A stretch of DNA of 31,324 nucleotides from a virus. The position numbers and the translations under genes are program-made. Shown here piece after piece: positions 30,293-31,324 of this stretch. Below the pieces are notes generated by a model. It had not been told where the DNA came from. It saw only the letters and a list, made by a program, of their open reading frames with translations, and made no database searches. Where the stretch lies: positions 1 through 31,324 of the IMG/VR virus record IMGVR_UViG_3300042891_001383; one strand, written 5' to 3'. Each line of letters begins with the position of its first letter. Positions within the stretch are counted from its first letter, which is position 1.

Positions 30293-31324
30293 TTATACCA
30301 ATACAAAACTTCCTTGTTCGCCATTGTTTTGATATATTAATTGATTCGGATTTGCTGTTCTCCATTCAACTACCGGACCGCCATCCGTTGTTTGAGTTGA
30401 TGCAATATTAAATCCAGGAGATGTAAGTTTTGCCCCCGAATAACGCTGATTATCAATACCTGTCGGTAAATAATCACTAAATTGCGATGCCGTATAACTT
30501 GCTGTTGAATTTAAAATTATTTTGTATTTTGTATATTCTGATTTTACACTGCCAGTTATAGCAGGACATAAACCTTCACTACGCCAATAAGGAGTAGATG
30601 ATGTAATATATGTACTACCGGATCTAATTAAATATTCATATGAATATGTTGTGCCATCATATTTTTCAGCTTGCGATGCCGTTAAATACATTTGCCATTG
30701 ATCATCATCGATAGCTGATATTGATAATATATCTCCATCTACCGATCCTAGATATTGCAAATAATCTCCAGATGCTGTTGGATGAGTTTCTTCAATCAAT
30801 GCATAATATGTAGAATCAAAACGTTTTATTTGAGGAACTATTGTATCTTTGCTACGTTCTAATACATTTGGTTGTATTAATATACCAGTAAGTTTATCGG
30901 CTCGAGCTGGAAGTAGTTGTTCTAATTGTTTGAAAAATGACAAATCAAACAATGTAAACATTTTGATATATGCATTGATATCATTTCTGTCTGCATATTT
31001 TTTCCAATATCCTTGTGCTGCTTGAATCAATCTAGGATATGATTTTGCTTCAGTTTCTCCCGGATCGCCAATATATTGATCTAAATCTGTAAATCCTAGT
31101 TGTGCAATGATATCTTCATCAATCATTGTTTGTGGAGAAAAATATACTCCTAATTTTTTACTGTCTAATGGCGCTCGATCAAATTGGCTACGTTCTGCTC
31201 TAGTTTTAACATCTAACGTGCCAACTAAATCATTTGATTCAATTCGTATTTTGTTGTCATCAAATGTACCAGCCCCTAATGATATAGCATCATAATAATA
31301 TGTTTCTTCAATTGAATCATATGG
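30293..31324 (-). CDS. Partial structural protein (C-terminal 343 residues)
   Basis: The reading frame is open through the window edge: the ATG at 31126 is internal, because 66 further codons upstream are free of stops and similar in character (DLVGTLDVKTRAERSQFD). The visible part contains a helical stretch with GDPGETEAKSYPRLIQAAQG and MFTLFDLSFFKQLEQLLPAR, then ADKLTGILIQPNVLERSK, followed by a Tyr/Ser/Thr-rich beta region with many short strands and an ending GEQGSFVLV. The mixture of a helical part and repetitive beta part suggests a large baseplate or tail protein. No named family is assigned. The full gene extends beyond position 31324. Confidence 0.8.
   Translation of the reverse strand, partial: PYDSIEETYYYDAISLGAGTFDDNKIRIESNDLVGTLDVKTRAERSQFDRAPLDSKKLGVYFSPQTMIDEDIIAQLGFTDLDQYIGDPGETEAKSYPRLIQAAQGYWKKYADRNDINAYIKMFTLFDLSFFKQLEQLLPARADKLTGILIQPNVLERSKDTIVPQIKRFDSTYYALIEETHPTASGDYLQYLGSVDGDILSISAIDDDQWQMYLTASQAEKYDGTTYSYEYLIRSGSTYITSSTPYWRSEGLCPAITGSVKSEYTKYKIILNSTASYTASQFSDYLPTGIDNQRYSGAKLTSPGFNIASTQTTDGGPVVEWRTANPNQLIYQNNGEQGSFVLV

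Noticed and set aside
30293-31126. Complete 277-residue gene starting at 31126
   Set aside because: The frame stays open to the window edge with coding-like sequence, so the ATG at 31126 is an internal methionine.
1-31324. tRNA genes, CRISPR arrays or insertion sequences
   Set aside because: No cloverleaf-like segments, spaced identical repeats or transposase-like frames were seen in the gaps. The only tandem repeat is inside a gene.

Overview
The window is a stretch of a tailed-phage genome of the T4-like (contractile tail) type. Every gene I can support lies on the minus strand, packed with overlaps or short gaps, so the genes are read here from high to low coordinates. The head and packaging genes can be matched to T4 counterparts: terminase large subunit (gp17), portal (gp20), prohead protease (gp21), prohead core/scaffold (gp22) and major capsid protein (gp23), in T4 order. 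No rRNA, tRNA, insertion sequence or CRISPR array was seen. Both window ends cut through open reading frames.

The host is probably a Bacteroidota bacterium, perhaps a flavobacterium. This is inference from three signs: a phage-encoded ribosomal protein bS21 whose C-terminal half resembles Bacteroidota bS21, a signal peptide ending in the 'FSQ' style common in flavobacteria, and AT-rich DNA in which many start codons lack a Shine-Dalgarno sequence.

Layout in transcription order. (1) 31324-26627: four tail/baseplate/adhesin-type genes, one with a LamG-like lectin fold. (2) 26630-23489: a small protein-kinase-like protein and an 856-residue protein with a duplicated C-terminal domain; both begin with a short helix plus an L-x-E site like T4 capsid-targeting sequences. 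(3) 23464-18710: a replication/recombination island with a T7 endonuclease I-like resolvase, a DnaG-type primase and a single-chain Mre11-Rad50 (gp47-gp46) fusion, with a 190-nt non-coding region between resolvase and primase. (4) 18683-15951: a large beta-rich tail protein. (5) 15921-13897: a fusion of a cytidylyltransferase-like domain with an RNA-ligase-like domain. (6) 13863-11662: four small genes, including a secreted/membrane pair that may act in lysis. (7) 11660-1839: packaging and head module, with bS21 placed between the protease and the scaffold. (8) 1737-1: a small unknown protein, PhoH, and a partial structural gene.

Regulation is partly visible. A motif reading ATATTTAT(AT) on the coding strand recurs eleven times, ten of them 9-24 nt before a start codon and always in the same orientation; it is a candidate phage late promoter. 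Three hairpin-plus-U-tract terminators lie after bS21, after gp23 and after the 427-residue tail protein, each accompanied by a copy of the motif that would restart transcription. The genes gp21, gp22 and gp23 have strong Shine-Dalgarno sequences while many others have none, which makes the neighbouring bS21 gene particularly interesting.
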